From Nocardioides rotundus (GTDB lineage: Bacteria > Actinomycetota > Actinomycetes > Propionibacteriales > Nocardioidaceae), in NCBI RefSeq assembly GCF_019931675.1, contig NZ_CP082922.1, positions 2,867,001 through 2,931,000 on the forward strand: DNA of 64,000 bases, in the 5' to 3' direction. Position 1 is the stretch's first letter. Each line of letters opens with the position of its first letter. Made by a program: the position numbers and the translations under genes. Under the pieces are notes generated by a model that was not told the DNA's origin, made no database searches, and worked only from the letters and a program-made list of their open reading frames with translations. Shown in pieces: positions 53,500-61,806 of this stretch.

Positions 53500-54443
53500 G
53501 TTTCTCCTCCCATGGGCAGCCGGGGGTCGACCTGCTGGTCGCCCCAGGTGTCGCGGACCCAGGCGTGCGCCGGGTCGTCGCAGATCAGCCAGGCCCGGAC
53601 CGGCCCGGGACCGGCCATCACGTTCAGGTAGTAGAGGTCGTAGCCCGGGGGCGCCATGGCGGGCCCGTGCCAGCCGTGCGGCACCAGCACCACGTCCCCG
53701 GTGCGCACCTCGGCGAGGACGTCGATGGGCCGCTCGTCGGTGCCGTAGACGCGCTGGTAGCCCACTGGACGGCTCTGGCCGGCTTCGCCGGGCTGTCCTT
53801 CTCCAGGTCCAGCAGGCTCGCTTCGCTCGCGCTGGACCTCGAAGTAGTAGATCTCCTCGAGCTCGGTCTCCTCCCCGTCCCGCTCCTCGTCGTGCTTGTG
53901 CGGGGGGTAGGAGCTCCAGTTGCCGGCGGGCGTCACCACCTCGCAGGCGATGATCCGGTCGGCGCCGAGCACGTCGGGGACACCGAAGTTGCGCACCTCG
54001 CGGGAGGCGATGCCGGCACCGCGCAGCTCGACCGGGACCTCGTCCACCCGGACGTGCCGGAAGGGGTACGACGCGGCGCCGCCCGGCACCGCGGCGGCAC
54101 AGAGCGCCACCCGGCTGCCCTCCCCCGCACCGGTCAGCCGGAGCGACCAGCCGGCCGGGACGAAGGCCACGTCGGTGGGCCCGGCGAAGACGGAGGCCCG
54201 CCCGGCCAGGGACGCACCCGCCTCGGTGCCGCTGGGGCCCGCGGCGGCGACGTCGACCGGGCCGGCGAGCGGCACGACGACGTACTCCCAGGCCCCGGCG
54301 GGCACCTCCAGCTGCTCACCCGCGTCCAGCGTGGCGATCCGCAGGCCGGTGTGCTGCCAGCCCTCGGTCCGGTCGTCGATCACCAGGTCGAAGCCGTCGC
54401 GCGGTGCGGCGTCGGCGCGCACCACCCACTGCTGGTCGCTCAT
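53496..54443 (-). CDS. iolB: 5-deoxy-glucuronate isomerase, with an inserted low-complexity segment
   Basis: The 315-residue cupin enzyme converts 5-deoxy-glucuronate into 2-deoxy-5-keto-gluconate. SSYPPHKHDEERDGEETELEEIYYF holds the metal ligands, and GDVVLVPHGWHGPAMAPPGYDLYYLNVMAGP is the family C-terminal core. Between EEIYYFEV and GYQRVYGTDER lies an extra stretch of about 25 residues (near 201-227, including RSEPAGPGEGQPGEAG), whose codons unusually end in A or T (GGA, CCT, GAA, CGA), while the rest of the gene is G/C-ending. It matches a small inverted-repeat element at 53763-53839. The reading frame is kept, so the enzyme may still work. Confidence 0.92.
53763..53839. repeat. Small palindromic element inserted in iolB
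   Basis: AGGTCCAGC at 53805-53813 and GCTGGACCT at 53831-53839 form a 9-bp inverted repeat enclosing GCTCGCTTCGCTCGC, and CCGGC-TTC-GCCGG at 53779-53791 forms a second hairpin. The segment is about 75 bp, a multiple of three, and interrupts a conserved domain without breaking frame. It looks like a REP-type intragenic element. Confidence 0.65.
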
Positions 54444-55309
54444 CGCGCACCTCCGTGCACCATCTCCGCCGCGATGTCCACTGCGGTCGCCACATCGCCG
54501 TCCTGCGGGTAGAGCAGGGCGCGTCCGACGACCAGGCCGCGCACGGGCCCCAGCCCGAGGGCCTTGCGCCAGGAGGCGTAGGTGCCCTCGGGCTCCCCCT
54601 TCGGGTCCCCTCCCAGGAGCAGGGTGGGCAGGGTGGTGGCCTCCATGACCCGCTCGAGGTCGTCCACCACCGGCAGCTTGAGCCAGGTGTAGGCGCTGGT
54701 CGCCCCCAGGCCGGAGGCGACGTGGATCGACTTGATCGTGCTGTCCGGGTCGAGCAGGTTGCGGACGCGGCCGTTCTCCCGCACCGACCAGAAGGGCTCG
54801 ATCATCGCCATCAGCCGGCGGGCGGCGAGCTGGTCGATCGCCTGCGCGGTCGCCTCCAGGGTCGCGGCGGTGCCGGGGTCGCCGAGGCAGACCCGGGTGA
54901 GCGTCTTGCCGCCGTCGAGGCCACGCTCGGCGAGCTGGTCGGCGGTCCATCCCGTGAACCGGTCGTCCAGCTCGAAGGACGCGCCCTGCAGGCCGCCGCG
55001 GTTCATCGAGCCGACGACGACCTTGTCCTCCAGGGCGCCCATGAGGAGCAGGTCGTCGAGGATGTCCGCGGTGCCGAGCACCCCGTCCACGCCAGGGCGC
55101 GCCAGGGCGGTCGCCAACCGGTCCAGCAGGTCCTGCCGGCCGGCCATCGCCATCGGGTCCTCGCGGACGCCCAGGGCGCCGCGGGCCGGGTGGTCGGCGG
55201 CCACGACGAGCAGCCGGCCGTCGCTCCCGAGCAACGGGCGCCGGGACCGGGCGGACCACGCCTCGGCGACCCGCTGCGGCTCGCGGGCGCGGATGTCGGT
55301 GAGGTTCAT
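54440..55309 (-). CDS. Class I aldolase-like (beta/alpha)8-barrel protein of the iol cluster (Cgl0158-like)
   Basis: The 289-residue protein belongs to the deoxyribose-phosphate-aldolase-like barrel family found in actinobacterial inositol clusters. LLVVAADHPARGALGV, VDGVLGTADILDDLLLMGALEDKVVVGSMNRGGL and LMAMIEPFWSVRENG are visible landmarks, and SIHVASGLGATSAYTWLKLP contains the likely Schiff-base lysine. It would cleave 2-deoxy-5-keto-gluconate 6-phosphate, the IolC product, into dihydroxyacetone phosphate and malonate semialdehyde (the IolJ step). The ATG at 55307-55309 shares one base with the iolC stop. Confidence 0.8.
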   Translation of the reverse strand: MNLTDIRAREPQRVAEAWSARSRRPLLGSDGRLLVVAADHPARGALGVREDPMAMAGRQDLLDRLATALARPGVDGVLGTADILDDLLLMGALEDKVVVGSMNRGGLQGASFELDDRFTGWTADQLAERGLDGGKTLTRVCLGDPGTAATLEATAQAIDQLAARRLMAMIEPFWSVRENGRVRNLLDPDSTIKSIHVASGLGATSAYTWLKLPVVDDLERVMEATTLPTLLLGGDPKGEPEGTYASWRKALGLGPVRGLVVGRALLYPQDGDVATAVDIAAEMVHGGAR

Positions 55310-56259
55310 CAGCGCTCTCCCCTGCTCGCGTCGAGCGCCTGCTCGACCTCGTCGGCCGTTGGCATCGCCGTGGAGCACTCCAGGCGGCCGGCGACGATGG
55401 CGCCGGCCACGTTGGCGAACTCCAGGATCCGGCGCAGGTCCCAGCCGGACAGCAGCCCGTGCACCAGGGCGCCGCCGAAGGCGTCGCCGGCACCGAGGCC
55501 GTTGACCACGTCCACGGGGTACGGCGGGACCTCGACCCGCTCGTCGGCGGTCACCGCGAGCACGCCCTTGGGCCCCTGCTTGACGATCGCCAGCTCCAGC
55601 CCGCGCTCCAGCAGGGCCTCCGCCGCGCGCTCCGGGTCGGTCTCGCCGACGGCGACCTCGCACTCCTCGCGGTTGCCCACCGCGATGGTGACGTGCTCCA
55701 GCGCCCGGCCGACCTGCTCGCTCGCCTCGGCGGGATCGGGCCAGAACATCGGCCGGTAGTCCAGGTCGAGCACCGTGTGCCAGCGCCGCTCCCGCTCGCG
55801 CCAGGCAGCGAAGTGGGTCGCGCGCGACGGCTCCTGGGACAGCCCCGTGACGGTGGACCAGAAGACCCTGGCGTCCCGGATCTCCTGCAGGGGCAGGTCG
55901 GAGACCTCCAGCTGCAGGTCCGGGGCCGTGGGGTATCGGTAGAAGTAGAGCGGGAAGTCGTCGGGCGGGAAGACCTCGCAGAACGTGACGGGCGTTGGCG
56001 GGCCCTCGTTCGCGGTGATCCAGGTCCCGTCGACGCCGAGCCGCTCCGCCTCCATCCGGACGTACCGGCCGAAGGGGTCGTCGCCGGTCCGGGTGACCAG
56101 TGCGGCGCTGTGCCCGTGCCGGGCCGCGGCGACGGCGACGTTGGTCGCCGAGCCCCCGAGGAACTTCTCGAAGGTCCTCACCTCCTCCAGGCCGACGCCG
56201 TGCTGCAGCGGATAGATGTCCACGCCGGTGCGGCCCATGCTGACCAGGTCGAAGCTCAC
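55309..56259 (-). CDS. iolC: 5-dehydro-2-deoxygluconokinase
   Basis: The 316-residue PfkB-family kinase phosphorylates 2-deoxy-5-keto-gluconate. FLGGSATNVAVAAARHG is the N-terminal PfkB signature and VDVVNGLGAGDAFGGALVHGLL contains the catalytic aspartate. GTG at 56257-56259 (VSFDLVSMGRTGVDIYPLQ) overlaps the iolG stop; the SMGR-x-GVDIYP opening is characteristic of IolC. Confidence 0.94.
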   Translation of the reverse strand: MSFDLVSMGRTGVDIYPLQHGVGLEEVRTFEKFLGGSATNVAVAAARHGHSAALVTRTGDDPFGRYVRMEAERLGVDGTWITANEGPPTPVTFCEVFPPDDFPLYFYRYPTAPDLQLEVSDLPLQEIRDARVFWSTVTGLSQEPSRATHFAAWRERERRWHTVLDLDYRPMFWPDPAEASEQVGRALEHVTIAVGNREECEVAVGETDPERAAEALLERGLELAIVKQGPKGVLAVTADERVEVPPYPVDVVNGLGAGDAFGGALVHGLLSGWDLRRILEFANVAGAIVAGRLECSTAMPTADEVEQALDASRGER

Positions 56260-57260
56260 CGGACACCTCCCACCGCGTCCATCGACACCGGCTGACCCTT
56301 GGCGCGGGACAGCTCGCAGGCCTCGGCGACCCGGAACGCCTCCAGGGCGTCCCGGACGGTGCAGGGGCTGGCGATCCGGCCGGCGGCCACGTCGCAGAAC
56401 GCGGCGAGCTCGGCGCGGTAGGCCGGCTGGAACCGCTCCATGAAGGACCACTTCTGCGGGCCGCGGGGATAGTCGACGCCCGCCTCAGCCGAGCGGACCG
56501 CGAGCGAGTCGTCGTACCCCACTCCGAGGGTGCCCTCCGAGCCGAGCACCTCCATCCGCACGTCGTGCCCGGCGCCGTTGTAACGGGTCGCCGTGACGGA
56601 GACCAGGGTGTCGTCGTCCAGGGTGAGCACCGCCGCGGCGGTGTCGACGTCGCCGGCCTCGCGGAAGAACGCCGCCCCCTTGTTGGCGCCCGTGGCGAAG
56701 ACCGAGGCGACCTCGCGGCCGGTGACGAACCGCAGGATGTCGAAGTCGTGGACCGAGCAGTCGCGGTAGAGACCGCCGCTGGTCGGGATGTACGCCGCGT
56801 GCGGTGGCGCCTGGTCGTGCGTCATCGCCCGCACCGAGTGCAGGAACCCGAGCTCGCCGGCGGCGACCGCCTCCCGGGCGCGGCGGTAGCCCGCGTCGAA
56901 GCGACGCTGGAACCCGACATGGACCGGGACCCCGCTGGACTCGACGACGTCGACCAGGTCGACGGTCTCCTCCAGGGTGAGGGCGAGCGGCTTCTCGCAG
57001 AAGGTGGGGATGCCCGCGGCCACGGCCTGTCGCAGCAGGTCGGCGTGGGTGGAGGTGGAGCTCGCGATGACCACGCCGTCCACGCCGGACAACAGGGCGT
57101 CGGTGTCCGGGGCGATCTCGTGGCCGCCCTCGTCGGCGAGCCGGTGGGCCGCCTCCGGGACGGCGTCGTGCACGACCACCGTGTCGACCTCCTCCAGGCC
57201 CGCGATGGTCGAGGCGTGAAAGGCTCCGATCCTTCCCGCGCCGGCCAGTCCGATCCGCAT
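56256..57260 (-). CDS. iolG: Myo-inositol 2-dehydrogenase
   Basis: The 334-residue Gfo/Idh/MocA enzyme makes the first step, myo-inositol to 2-keto-myo-inositol with NAD. MRIGLAGAGRIGAFHASTIAGL is the Rossmann motif, PTFCEKPLALTLEETVDLVD contains the catalytic lysine, and DCSVHDFDILRFVTGREVASVFATG has the conserved aspartate/histidine pair, the classic IolG pattern. The ATG at 57258-57260 has GGGTGGGAG directly upstream. It heads the minus-strand inositol operon; upstream lies the shared operator with gntR. Confidence 0.92.
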   Translation of the reverse strand: MRIGLAGAGRIGAFHASTIAGLEEVDTVVVHDAVPEAAHRLADEGGHEIAPDTDALLSGVDGVVIASSTSTHADLLRQAVAAGIPTFCEKPLALTLEETVDLVDVVESSGVPVHVGFQRRFDAGYRRAREAVAAGELGFLHSVRAMTHDQAPPHAAYIPTSGGLYRDCSVHDFDILRFVTGREVASVFATGANKGAAFFREAGDVDTAAAVLTLDDDTLVSVTATRYNGAGHDVRMEVLGSEGTLGVGYDDSLAVRSAEAGVDYPRGPQKWSFMERFQPAYRAELAAFCDVAAGRIASPCTVRDALEAFRVAEACELSRAKGQPVSMDAVGGVR

Positions 57261-57323
57261 CTCCCACCCCTTCGCCGTGGCTGTGTGACGACGAACACTG
57301 TGGCGGACCTCGGGAGCCCACGT

Positions 57324-57380
57324 CAATAGTTTGTTCTGACATTCGCACTTTCAACCTTTGTCGCATGGAGGGTCTACCAT
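57324..57380. promoter_or_regulatory. iolG/gntR divergent control region with IolR-type operator
   Basis: TTTGTTCTGACATTC at 57330-57344 matches the mmsA operator with one mismatch. On the minus strand TTGAAA and ACTATT around it could be the iolG promoter (18-bp spacing). On the plus strand TACCAT at 57375-57380 sits exactly -12 to -7 from the gntR ATG (57387), so the regulator mRNA may be leaderless. Confidence 0.6.
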
Positions 57381-57386
57381 TCCCGC

Positions 57387-58130
57387 ATGGCCGCACTGCA
57401 GGTTCCCGTCACGATCGACCGCTCCTCCCCCGTGCCGCTCTACCACCAGCTCGCCGAGCAGCTCGGGAACGCGATCAACGACGGCCGCCTACAGCCCGGC
57501 GACCCGTTCGAGAACGAGGTGGCGGTCGCCGAGCGGCTCAGCCTCTCGCGGCCGACCGTCCGGCGCGCGATCCAGGAGCTGGTCGACCAGGGCCTGCTGA
57601 TCCGGCGTCGCGGGCTGGGCACGACGGTGAGCAACCGCAAGATCCACCGCCGCTTCGAGCTCTCCAGCCTGTGGGACGACCTGGACCGGGAGGGGCGCAC
57701 CCCGCGCACCGAGGTGCTCTCGGTCGAGATCGAGGAGAGCGAGCAGGCCGCCGCGGCCCTGGACCTGCCCCTGGAGACCCCCCTGCTGCACGTGGAGCGG
57801 GTGCGCTACGCCGGCGACCTGCCGCTGGCGATCCTGCACAACTGGCTGCCGCCCGCCCACGCGGAGATCGAGGAGGACGAGCTGCGCACCACCGGGCTCT
57901 ACGCGGCCCTGCGCGCCCGCGGGGTCAAGCCCGTCGTCGCCCAGCAGAGCATCGGCGCCCGGATGCCCTCGGCCGCCGAGCGCCGGCACCTGCGGATCAA
58001 GGGCGGCGCCCAGCCGGTCCTGACCATGACCCGGGCCGCCTTCGATGCCGCCGGGCAGCCCGTGGAGTTCGGCGACCACTGCTACCGGGCCTCGGACTAC
58101 ACCATCGACCTGATGGTGGACGAGCGCTGA
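57387..58130 (+). CDS. iolR: GntR/HutC-family regulator, probable inositol-operon regulator
   Basis: The 247-residue protein has an N-terminal GntR winged helix (VPLYHQLAEQLGNAINDGRLQPGDPF; VAERLSLSRPTVRRAIQELVDQGLL) and a C-terminal UTRA ligand domain (PLLHVERVRYAGDLPLAILHNWLP; GLYAALRARGVKPVVAQQSIGARM). It is wedged between the iol operon and the symporter gene, with similar motifs in both promoters, so it is probably the inositol repressor; the name iolR is by role and position. The UTRA type differs from the DeoR-type IolR of Bacillus. Confidence 0.82.
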   Translation: MAALQVPVTIDRSSPVPLYHQLAEQLGNAINDGRLQPGDPFENEVAVAERLSLSRPTVRRAIQELVDQGLLIRRRGLGTTVSNRKIHRRFELSSLWDDLDREGRTPRTEVLSVEIEESEQAAAALDLPLETPLLHVERVRYAGDLPLAILHNWLPPAHAEIEEDELRTTGLYAALRARGVKPVVAQQSIGARMPSAAERRHLRIKGGAQPVLTMTRAAFDAAGQPVEFGDHCYRASDYTIDLMVDER

Positions 58131-58133
58131 CGG

Positions 58134-58166
58134 CTTTGTTAGAACATTTTTTCATTCTGACTATTG
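58134..58166 (+). promoter_or_regulatory. Operator/promoter region of the inositol symporter gene
   Basis: CTTTGTTAGAACATT at 58135-58149 matches the mmsA operator at 13 of 15 positions, and TCATTCTGACTATTG follows. TTGTTA (58137-58142) and ACTATT (58160-58165) are spaced by 17 bp. The ACTATTG sequence also follows the operator on the iolG side. Together they suggest a common regulator. Confidence 0.55.
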
Positions 58167-58235
58167 CACATGTGAGATGAGGCTGGCACAGTCTCGTCGG
58201 GTACCGGACCACCTGGCTCCCCCTGGGGAGGAACG

Positions 58236-59654
58236 ATGAGCCATCCCGATCCGTCCACCACATCCGTCACGCTGCCGCCCGACGAGCCCGGACCGCACTC
58301 GCGGCGCCTCGGCCTGGTGGCCGTCATCGCCACCTTCGGCGGCCTGCTCTTCGGCTACGACACCGGAGTGATCAACGGCGCGCTGGAGCCGATGAAGGAC
58401 GACCTCGGGCTGACGGCCTTCACCGAGGGCTTCGTGGTCAGCATCCTGATCTTCGGCGCCGCCTTCGGCGCCCTCATCGGCGGCCAGCTCTCCGACCGCT
58501 ACGGCCGGCGGCACAACATCTTGATGCTGGCCATCATCTTCGTCTTCGGGACCCTGGGCTGCGTGTTCGCGCCCACCTGGCAGATCCTCGCCTTCTTCCG
58601 GCTGGTGCTGGGCCTGGCCGTCGGCGGCGCGTCCGCGACCGTGCCGGTCTACCTCGCCGAGGTGTCCCCCTACGAGCGCCGCGGCTCGCTGGTCACCCGC
58701 AACGAGGTGATGATCGTCTCCGGCCAGTTCGCCGCCTTCGTCATCAACGCGATCATCTTCAAGCTCTGGGGCGAGCACGACGCGGTCTGGCGCTACATGC
58801 TCGTGGTCGCCGTGCTCCCCGCGATCGCCCTGTTCTTCGGCATGCTGCGGATGCCGGAGAGCCCGCGCTGGCTGTCCTCCCAGGACCGGGACGCGGAGGC
58901 CCTCGCGGTCCTCGAGCAGGTGCGGACCAAGGAGCGGGCTCGCGCGGAGATGGCCGAGGTGCACGCCCTGGCCGAGGAGGAGAAGGAGGCCCAGACCGGC
59001 GGCTGGGCCGACCTCGCCGTGCCGTGGATCCGCCGCCTGGTGATCATCGGCATCGGGCTGGGCATCTTCCAGCAGTTCACCGGCATCAACTCGATCATGT
59101 ACTACGGCAGCCAGCTGCTGGTCGACGCCGGCTTCTCCGAGGAGTCCGCGCTCGTCGCCAACACCCTCAACGGCCTGTTCAGCGTGCTGGGCATCACCGT
59201 CGGGATCCTGCTGATGAACAGGATCAACCGCCGCACCATGCTGCTGGGCGGGTTCACCCTGACCACGATCTTCCACGTCCTGGTCGGCGCGTCAGCGCTG
59301 CTGTTCCCCGACAACGCCGCGAAGCCCTACGTGATCCTGGTCTTCGTCGTGCTCTTCGTCTTCAGCATGCAGGGCACCATCGGGCCGCTGGTGTGGCTGC
59401 TGCTCGCCGAGATGTTCCCGCTGAAGATCCGCAGCTTCGCGATGGGCGTGTGCGTCTTCGCTCTGTGGATCGCCAACGCGAGCGTCGCCTTCGGCTTCCC
59501 GCCGTTCGTGGAGGCGGTGGGCATCGCCTCGACCTTCTTCGTCTTCGCCGGCCTGGGCGTGCTGGCCCTGCTGTTCGTGTACACCATGGTCCCCGAGACC
59601 CGCGGCAAGACACTGGAGCAGTTCGAGGACGACTTCCGGACCGCGCACGCCTGA
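58236..59654 (+). CDS. iolT: MFS sugar porter, probable myo-inositol symporter
   Basis: The 472-residue permease is of the sugar porter family: GGLLFGYDTGVINGAL, SDRYGRRHNI, PESPRWLSSQ, GIGLGIFQQFTGINSIMYYG and PETRGKTLEQFE are the classic motifs. Twelve helices are predicted. The ATG at 58236 has GGGGAGGA upstream. It is 105 bp after gntR, with an operator-like motif between, which suggests inositol as substrate; glucose or another sugar cannot be excluded from sequence. Confidence 0.88.
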   Translation: MSHPDPSTTSVTLPPDEPGPHSRRLGLVAVIATFGGLLFGYDTGVINGALEPMKDDLGLTAFTEGFVVSILIFGAAFGALIGGQLSDRYGRRHNILMLAIIFVFGTLGCVFAPTWQILAFFRLVLGLAVGGASATVPVYLAEVSPYERRGSLVTRNEVMIVSGQFAAFVINAIIFKLWGEHDAVWRYMLVVAVLPAIALFFGMLRMPESPRWLSSQDRDAEALAVLEQVRTKERARAEMAEVHALAEEEKEAQTGGWADLAVPWIRRLVIIGIGLGIFQQFTGINSIMYYGSQLLVDAGFSEESALVANTLNGLFSVLGITVGILLMNRINRRTMLLGGFTLTTIFHVLVGASALLFPDNAAKPYVILVFVVLFVFSMQGTIGPLVWLLLAEMFPLKIRSFAMGVCVFALWIANASVAFGFPPFVEAVGIASTFFVFAGLGVLALLFVYTMVPETRGKTLEQFEDDFRTAHA

Positions 59655-59681
59655 CCCCACCCCGAGAGAGAGGAGCCCGCG

Positions 59682-60035
59682 ATGACTGTGCTCGTCGCCG
59701 TACCCGACACCCCCGAGGGCGCGGCCGCACTGGCGGCCGCGGCCGACGAGGCGCGACTGGTCGGGACCGACCTGGTCGTGATGAACCTGTCGCTCACCCC
59801 GTTCGACGCCGCCCGCCTGCCCGACGGAGTGGGCACGACCGTGGTCGAGCGCTCCGGTCGCGGCGACCGGGATCCCGCCGAGGCGGTGCTGGACGAGATC
59901 CGCGACCGCGACATCGGCCTGCTGGTGATCGGCCTGAAGCGCCGTACGCCGGTCGGCAAGGCGCTGCTGGGCAGCGTGAGCCAGCGACTGCTGCTCGAGT
60001 CGCCGGTGCCGGTGCTGGCCGTCAAGGCCGGCTGA
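59682..60035 (+). CDS. Universal stress protein (UspA family)
   Basis: The 117-residue protein is a short UspA-domain protein. VLVAVPDTPEGAAALAAAADEA is the start, and VIGLKRRTPVGKALLGSVSQRLLLESPVPVLAV resembles the G-x2-G-x9-G(S/T) nucleotide-binding end of the family, though less strictly. The ATG at 59682 has GAGAGGAG upstream and lies 27 bp after iolT, so it may be co-transcribed. Function unclear. Confidence 0.85.
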   Translation: MTVLVAVPDTPEGAAALAAAADEARLVGTDLVVMNLSLTPFDAARLPDGVGTTVVERSGRGDRDPAEAVLDEIRDRDIGLLVIGLKRRTPVGKALLGSVSQRLLLESPVPVLAVKAG

Positions 60036-60044
60036 GCCAGGCTG

Positions 60045-60061
60045 CTGAGGCGGGGCCTCAG
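60045..60061. terminator. Hairpin between usp and tig
   Basis: CTGAGGC at 60045-60051 and GCCTCAG at 60055-60061 form a 7-bp stem with a 3-nt loop, overlapping the tig stop codon. It lies between convergent genes and may end transcription from either side; no T-run is present. Confidence 0.5.
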
Positions 60062-61488
60062 GCGTCCTTGCCCTCCGACTCCTCGGCGGGCTCATCGGCG
60101 GGCTCTGCGGCGTCGGACCCGGCGGTCTCGGCCTGCTCCGAGGCCTCGGCCTCCGGCTCGCCGATGGTGCCGTCCGGGCGCAGGTTCGCCAGCTCGACGT
60201 GGTTGCCGGAGCCGTCGGTGACCTTCGCGGACTCGACCACGGTGGCCAGCGCCTTGCCGCGCAGGATCTCCTGCACCAGCTCGGGGATGTGGTTGTGCTC
60301 GAACATGTGGTTCGCGAACTCCTGCGGGTCCTGGCCGGAGGCCTGGGCGCGGCGCAGGATGTGGTCGGAGAGGTCCTGCTGCTCGACCCCGACCTCCTCC
60401 TTCTTCGCGATCTCGTCGAGGATGAACTGCGCGACCAGGGCGTCGCGGACCCGCCGCTCCAGCTCGGCCTCGAACTCCTCGACGGTCTGCCCCTCGTCCT
60501 CGAGGTACTTCTCCATCGTGAGGCCGGACATCATCAGCTGCTGCTCGACGGACTGGCGGCGCGCGTTCAGCTCGTCGGCGACCAGCGTGTCGGGGAGGGG
60601 TACGTCGACCTGGTCGACGAGCACCTCGAGCACCGCGTCGCGGGCCTCGGCGGCCTGCTCGAGCCGCTTGCCGCGCTGCAGGCGCTCGCGCACGTCCTCG
60701 GTGAGCTCGTCGACGGTGTCGAACTCCGAGGCCATCTGGGCGAACTCGTCGTCCAGCTCGGGGAGCTCCTGCTCCTGGACCTGGGTGACGGTGACGGCCA
60801 CGTCGACGTCCTCGCCGACCAGGTCGCCGCCCACGAGCTGGGAGGAGAAGGTCTTCTCCTCCCCGGCCTCCATGCCGGCCAGCGCCTCGTCCAGTCCGTC
60901 CAGCATGCCGCCGCGGCCGACCTGGTAGGACATGCCGGAGACCTGGGCGCCCTCGACGGCCTCGCCGTCCTGGGTGGCGGCCAGGTCGATGGTCACGAAG
61001 TCGCCGTCCGCGGCGGCCCGGTCCACCTCGGTCAGCGTGCCGAAGCGCTCGCGGAGCGCCTGGACCTGCTCGGCGACGTCCTCGTCGGAGACGGCGACGT
61101 CCTCGACGGAGGCCTCGACGCCGGAGTAGTCGGGCAGCTCGAACTCGGGCTTGACGTCCAGCTCCGCGGTGAACTCCACCACGTCGTTGTCCTCGAGCTT
61201 GGTGACCTCGATCTCCGGCTGCGAGAGCGGCTCGATCGAGTTCTCCTGGATCGCCTCCATGTACTTCTGGGGGACGACCTCGTTGATCGCCTGCTCCAGC
61301 ACGGCACCGCGGCCGACCTGACGGTCGATCACCATCGGCGGAACCTTCCCGCGGCGGAAGCCGGGGACGTTGATCTGCTGCGCGATCTGCTTGTACGCCT
61401 TGTCGAGGCTCGGCTTGAGCTCCTCGAAGGGCACCTCGACGGTCAGCTTGGCCCGGGTCGGGCTCAAGGTCTCGACGGCGCTCTTCAC
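60058..61488 (-). CDS. tig: Trigger factor
   Basis: The 476-residue ribosome-associated chaperone has NVPGFRRGKVPPMVIDRQVG, which contains the ribosome-binding signature, a central FKBP-like PPIase domain (about 150-250, DGDFVTIDLAATQDGEAVEG) and a helical C-terminal domain. A long acidic tail (EAEASEQAETAGSDAAEPAD) ends it. GTG at 61486-61488 (VKSAVETLSPTRAKL) has GAGGAG upstream. clpP1 normally follows it in actinobacteria; here 23 kb lie between. Confidence 0.96.
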   Translation of the reverse strand: MKSAVETLSPTRAKLTVEVPFEELKPSLDKAYKQIAQQINVPGFRRGKVPPMVIDRQVGRGAVLEQAINEVVPQKYMEAIQENSIEPLSQPEIEVTKLEDNDVVEFTAELDVKPEFELPDYSGVEASVEDVAVSDEDVAEQVQALRERFGTLTEVDRAAADGDFVTIDLAATQDGEAVEGAQVSGMSYQVGRGGMLDGLDEALAGMEAGEEKTFSSQLVGGDLVGEDVDVAVTVTQVQEQELPELDDEFAQMASEFDTVDELTEDVRERLQRGKRLEQAAEARDAVLEVLVDQVDVPLPDTLVADELNARRQSVEQQLMMSGLTMEKYLEDEGQTVEEFEAELERRVRDALVAQFILDEIAKKEEVGVEQQDLSDHILRRAQASGQDPQEFANHMFEHNHIPELVQEILRGKALATVVESAKVTDGSGNHVELANLRPDGTIGEPEAEASEQAETAGSDAAEPADEPAEESEGKDA

Positions 61489-61547
61489 AGGTGGTCTCCT
61501 CAGGTGGTGTCGGGTGGTGCGGGGGCTCGGTGCGTGCACTGCCTCCG

Positions 61548-61620
61548 TCGGGGCGACAGGACTCGAACCTGCGATCTCCTGCTCCCAAAGCAGGCGCGCT
61601 AGCCACTACGCTACGCCCCG
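61548..61620 (-). tRNA. tRNA-Pro (anticodon UGG)
   Basis: The 73-nt cloverleaf on the minus strand has a 7-bp acceptor stem (CGGGGCG with CGCCCCG), D-arm, anticodon stem CCTGC/GCAGG enclosing TTTGGGA (anticodon TGG) and a TTC-containing T-loop (GGTTCGAGTCC). The 3' CCA is not encoded. The C at position 1 and the acceptor sequence fit proline. Confidence 0.95.
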
Positions 61621-61655
61621 CCACGGCGGCCGGACGCGGGCGTCCGACCTCGTGG

Positions 61656-61726
61656 AGCGGATGACGGGAATCGAACCCGCGTAGCCAGTTTGGAAGACTG
61701 GGGCTCTACCATTGAGCTACATCCGC
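61656..61726 (-). tRNA. tRNA-Gly (anticodon UCC)
   Basis: The 71-nt cloverleaf on the minus strand has acceptor stem GCGGATG/CATCCGC, anticodon stem CCAGT/ACTGG around CTTCCAA (anticodon TCC) and T-arm GGGTTCGATTCCC. No encoded CCA. It lies 35 bp upstream of tRNA-Pro on the same strand and is probably co-transcribed with it. Confidence 0.95.
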
Positions 61727-61806
61727 CTGCACCGGAAATCGTGCGTGGTCATGGTGCCACATCGGCGGCTGAGCGCCCCAACTCGGGCGCTGCCCCGGAC
61801 CCGGTC

